Source: an uncultured Acidimicrobiaceae bacterium
GTDB taxonomy: Bacteria > Actinomycetota > Acidimicrobiia > Spongiisociales > UBA5794
DNA length: 6,371 nt
Reading direction: 5' to 3'
NCBI GenBank assembly: GCA_947258635.1
Contig: CAMYJM010000158.1
Span: forward strand, 1-6,371
Made by a program: the position numbers and the translations under genes. Numbering within the stretch: the stretch's first letter is position 1; every line of letters starts with the position of its first letter. Shown piece by piece: positions 5,453-6,371 of this stretch. The notes under the pieces were generated by a model, which worked only from the letters and a program-made list of their open reading frames with translations, was not told the DNA's origin and searched no databases.

Positions 5453-5963
5453 GCCTCCCGGTCCGGAGAAACTCCACGCGGTTAGCTCGCTGCGCCAGCC
5501 CCGCCCGCCGCGTCATAACGACCACGTAGCCGAGGCCGACGACCTCTCCGACCCACGTCACCGGGTTCGCCAGCAGTGCGGTCACGTACGAGGCGGCGGC
5601 GCCGCCTCCTCCACCGGTAGAGAAACCCCACCCCAAGACGGGCCACCACAGCGTCTCCGGATCGGCCCACATCGCGTCGAGGAACAGGTGGACGACCACC
5701 CCAACGGCCAGCGGCATCCACTTTTTGCGCGGCCGGCCGCGCCGGGTGGCCACCATCACGAGGCTCATTACCGTGGCGGCGAACAGGAGGCTGTGGCCGA
5801 CGAGCCGCAACGACTCCACGGCGGGGAAGAGCGCCAGGCCCACGGGCGTATCGATCACATCCGGCAGAACTGCTCCGAGAAGCAGGAGACGGAGATCCAT
5901 CCGTTCGTCTCGAAAGGCGTACCTGGTGATCGCCGTGGTGGCCCCAAGGTGCCAGAACAGCAT
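5424..5963 (-). CDS. Membrane-bound metal-dependent hydrolase, YdjM-like (PF04307 type)
   Basis: This 179-residue protein has the spaced His/Asp pattern of the YdjM group of inner-membrane putative metal-dependent hydrolases: H5 near the N-terminus, D35 and D38 in LPDVID, H57 in GHSLL, and H92 with D96 in HLFLDAMW. Hydrophobic segments at about 24-46, 52-72, 84-98, 104-118 and 133-152 suggest four or five membrane spans, with a basic loop (TRRGRPRKK, 73-81) that should face the cytoplasm. Natural substrates of this family are not established. The ATG at 5963 follows the stop of the zinc-ribbon gene by 3 nt (TGA-GAG-ATG), so the two are very likely one operon with coupled translation. The 3' end runs 29 bp into the TSUP gene on the other strand, and no terminator separates the two. 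Family assignment rests on motif order, not a search. Confidence 0.72.
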   Translation of the reverse strand: MLFWHLGATTAITRYAFRDERMDLRLLLLGAVLPDVIDTPVGLALFPAVESLRLVGHSLLFAATVMSLVMVATRRGRPRKKWMPLAVGVVVHLFLDAMWADPETLWWPVLGWGFSTGGGGGAAASYVTALLANPVTWVGEVVGLGYVVVMTRRAGLAQRANRVEFLRTGRLNVPIRPGP

Positions 5964-5966
5964 CTC

Positions 5967-6371
5967 TCAGACGACGAGGATACGTCGACAGTGAATGCAG
6001 CGGGGCGGGTCCGACTTCCTGACATCGAGTTCCTCTGCGGCGGTGATCCGCAGATGGCATCCGCCACAAACCCCATCGGCGAGCCGGCCGACCCCGACCC
6101 CTCCCTTGGTTTTGCGCAGCTCTTCGTACAGCTCTACCAGGTCGCCGGCTATCAACGGGACGATGTTGGCCTTACGCTCCTCTTTGCCTGCCAGACGGGC
6201 GTCGATCGCCTTCCATGCCTCCGTGATCGAAGCTTCCAGGCCCGCTTTGATCTCCGTGAGGCGTGCCACTTCGGCCTGTGACGACTCGAGTTCCGCTTCC
6301 TGGGCTTCGCCACTCTCCATCAGTTCGAGAACCTCTTCCTCCATCTCGCTCTTCCTGCGGGTGAGCATCTC
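5967..6371 (-). CDS. C4-type zinc-ribbon protein with coiled coil (DUF164/PF02591 type), 5' end missing
   Basis: The frame is open to the window edge; 134 C-terminal residues are visible. Known family members are around 240 residues, so about 100 N-terminal residues lie outside. An acidic, heptad-like coiled coil covers the first 65 or so visible residues (EMEEEVLELMESGEAQEAEL onward). It is followed by a conserved-looking LYEELRKTKGGVGVGRL segment and the ribbon: C101 and C104 (CGGC), then C124 and C127 (CIHC), counted from the Met encoded at 6368. The 19-residue gap between the cysteine pairs is normal for this group. Zinc binding is expected; the cellular role is poorly known, with a structural or nucleic-acid-related function suggested for relatives. 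In other actinobacteria relatives sit beside Nif3-like and RNase H genes. The YdjM-like gene follows 3 nt downstream. Confidence 0.88.
   Translation of the reverse strand, partial: EMLTRRKSEMEEEVLELMESGEAQEAELESSQAEVARLTEIKAGLEASITEAWKAIDARLAGKEERKANIVPLIAGDLVELYEELRKTKGGVGVGRLADGVCGGCHLRITAAEELDVRKSDPPRCIHCRRILVV

Noticed and set aside
1..6371. Mobile element, CRISPR array or phage defence system
   Set aside because: No transposase, integrase, terminal repeats, regularly spaced repeats, nuclease-helicase genes or toxin-antitoxin pair could be found on either strand.

Overview
The window looks like ordinary chromosome from a high-GC Gram-positive bacterium of the Actinomycetota, probably a little-studied lineage. 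The evidence is high GC throughout, five GTG start codons among seven assignable starts, an actinobacterial-style type A RNase P RNA, an F420-dependent oxidoreductase of the luciferase-like family, two lipoproteins with actinobacterial-type signal peptides, and promoters of the TANNNT kind placed 6-7 nt before a transcript start. No mobile element, CRISPR array, tRNA or rRNA was found.

Layout from left to right. The 3' end of an unidentified membrane-type gene (1-87, +) is followed at once by the RNase P RNA gene rnpB (about 115-462, +), whose 13-bp P1 helix closes perfectly. An AT-richer spacer (463-629) holds a repeated 7-mer and an imperfect hairpin. Next comes an orphan REC-PAS response regulator (630-1520, -). 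It is divergent from an F420-dependent luciferase-like oxidoreductase (1721-2707, +), which is followed by a secreted lipoprotein of the choloylglycine hydrolase / acid ceramidase type Ntn-hydrolase group (2807-3940, +). This converges, with a 17-bp gap, on a small lipoprotein of unknown function (3958-4602, -). That lipoprotein shares a 92-bp divergent promoter region with two overlapping genes (4695-5051 and 5048-5452, +), each encoding half of a TauE/SafE (TSUP) membrane transporter. The second half gene overlaps tail-to-tail with a YdjM-like membrane metal-dependent hydrolase (5424-5963, -). Its partner upstream, 3 nt away, is a coiled-coil plus C4 zinc-ribbon protein (5967 to beyond 6371, -).

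How the genes work together. The clearest functional units are the pair of TSUP half genes, which are translationally coupled and probably make one transporter, and the zinc-ribbon/YdjM pair, which is probably one operon. The other genes appear to be separate units. rnpB and the zinc-ribbon gene are housekeeping genes; those between them look like lineage-specific cargo.

I found no clear sign of a wholly new system. The most informative observations are the half-size TSUP pair that aligns residue for residue, the two divergent leaderless promoters between the small lipoprotein and the TSUP genes, and the lipid-anchored Ntn-hydrolase whose nucleophile cysteine lies 77 residues after the lipidated cysteine.
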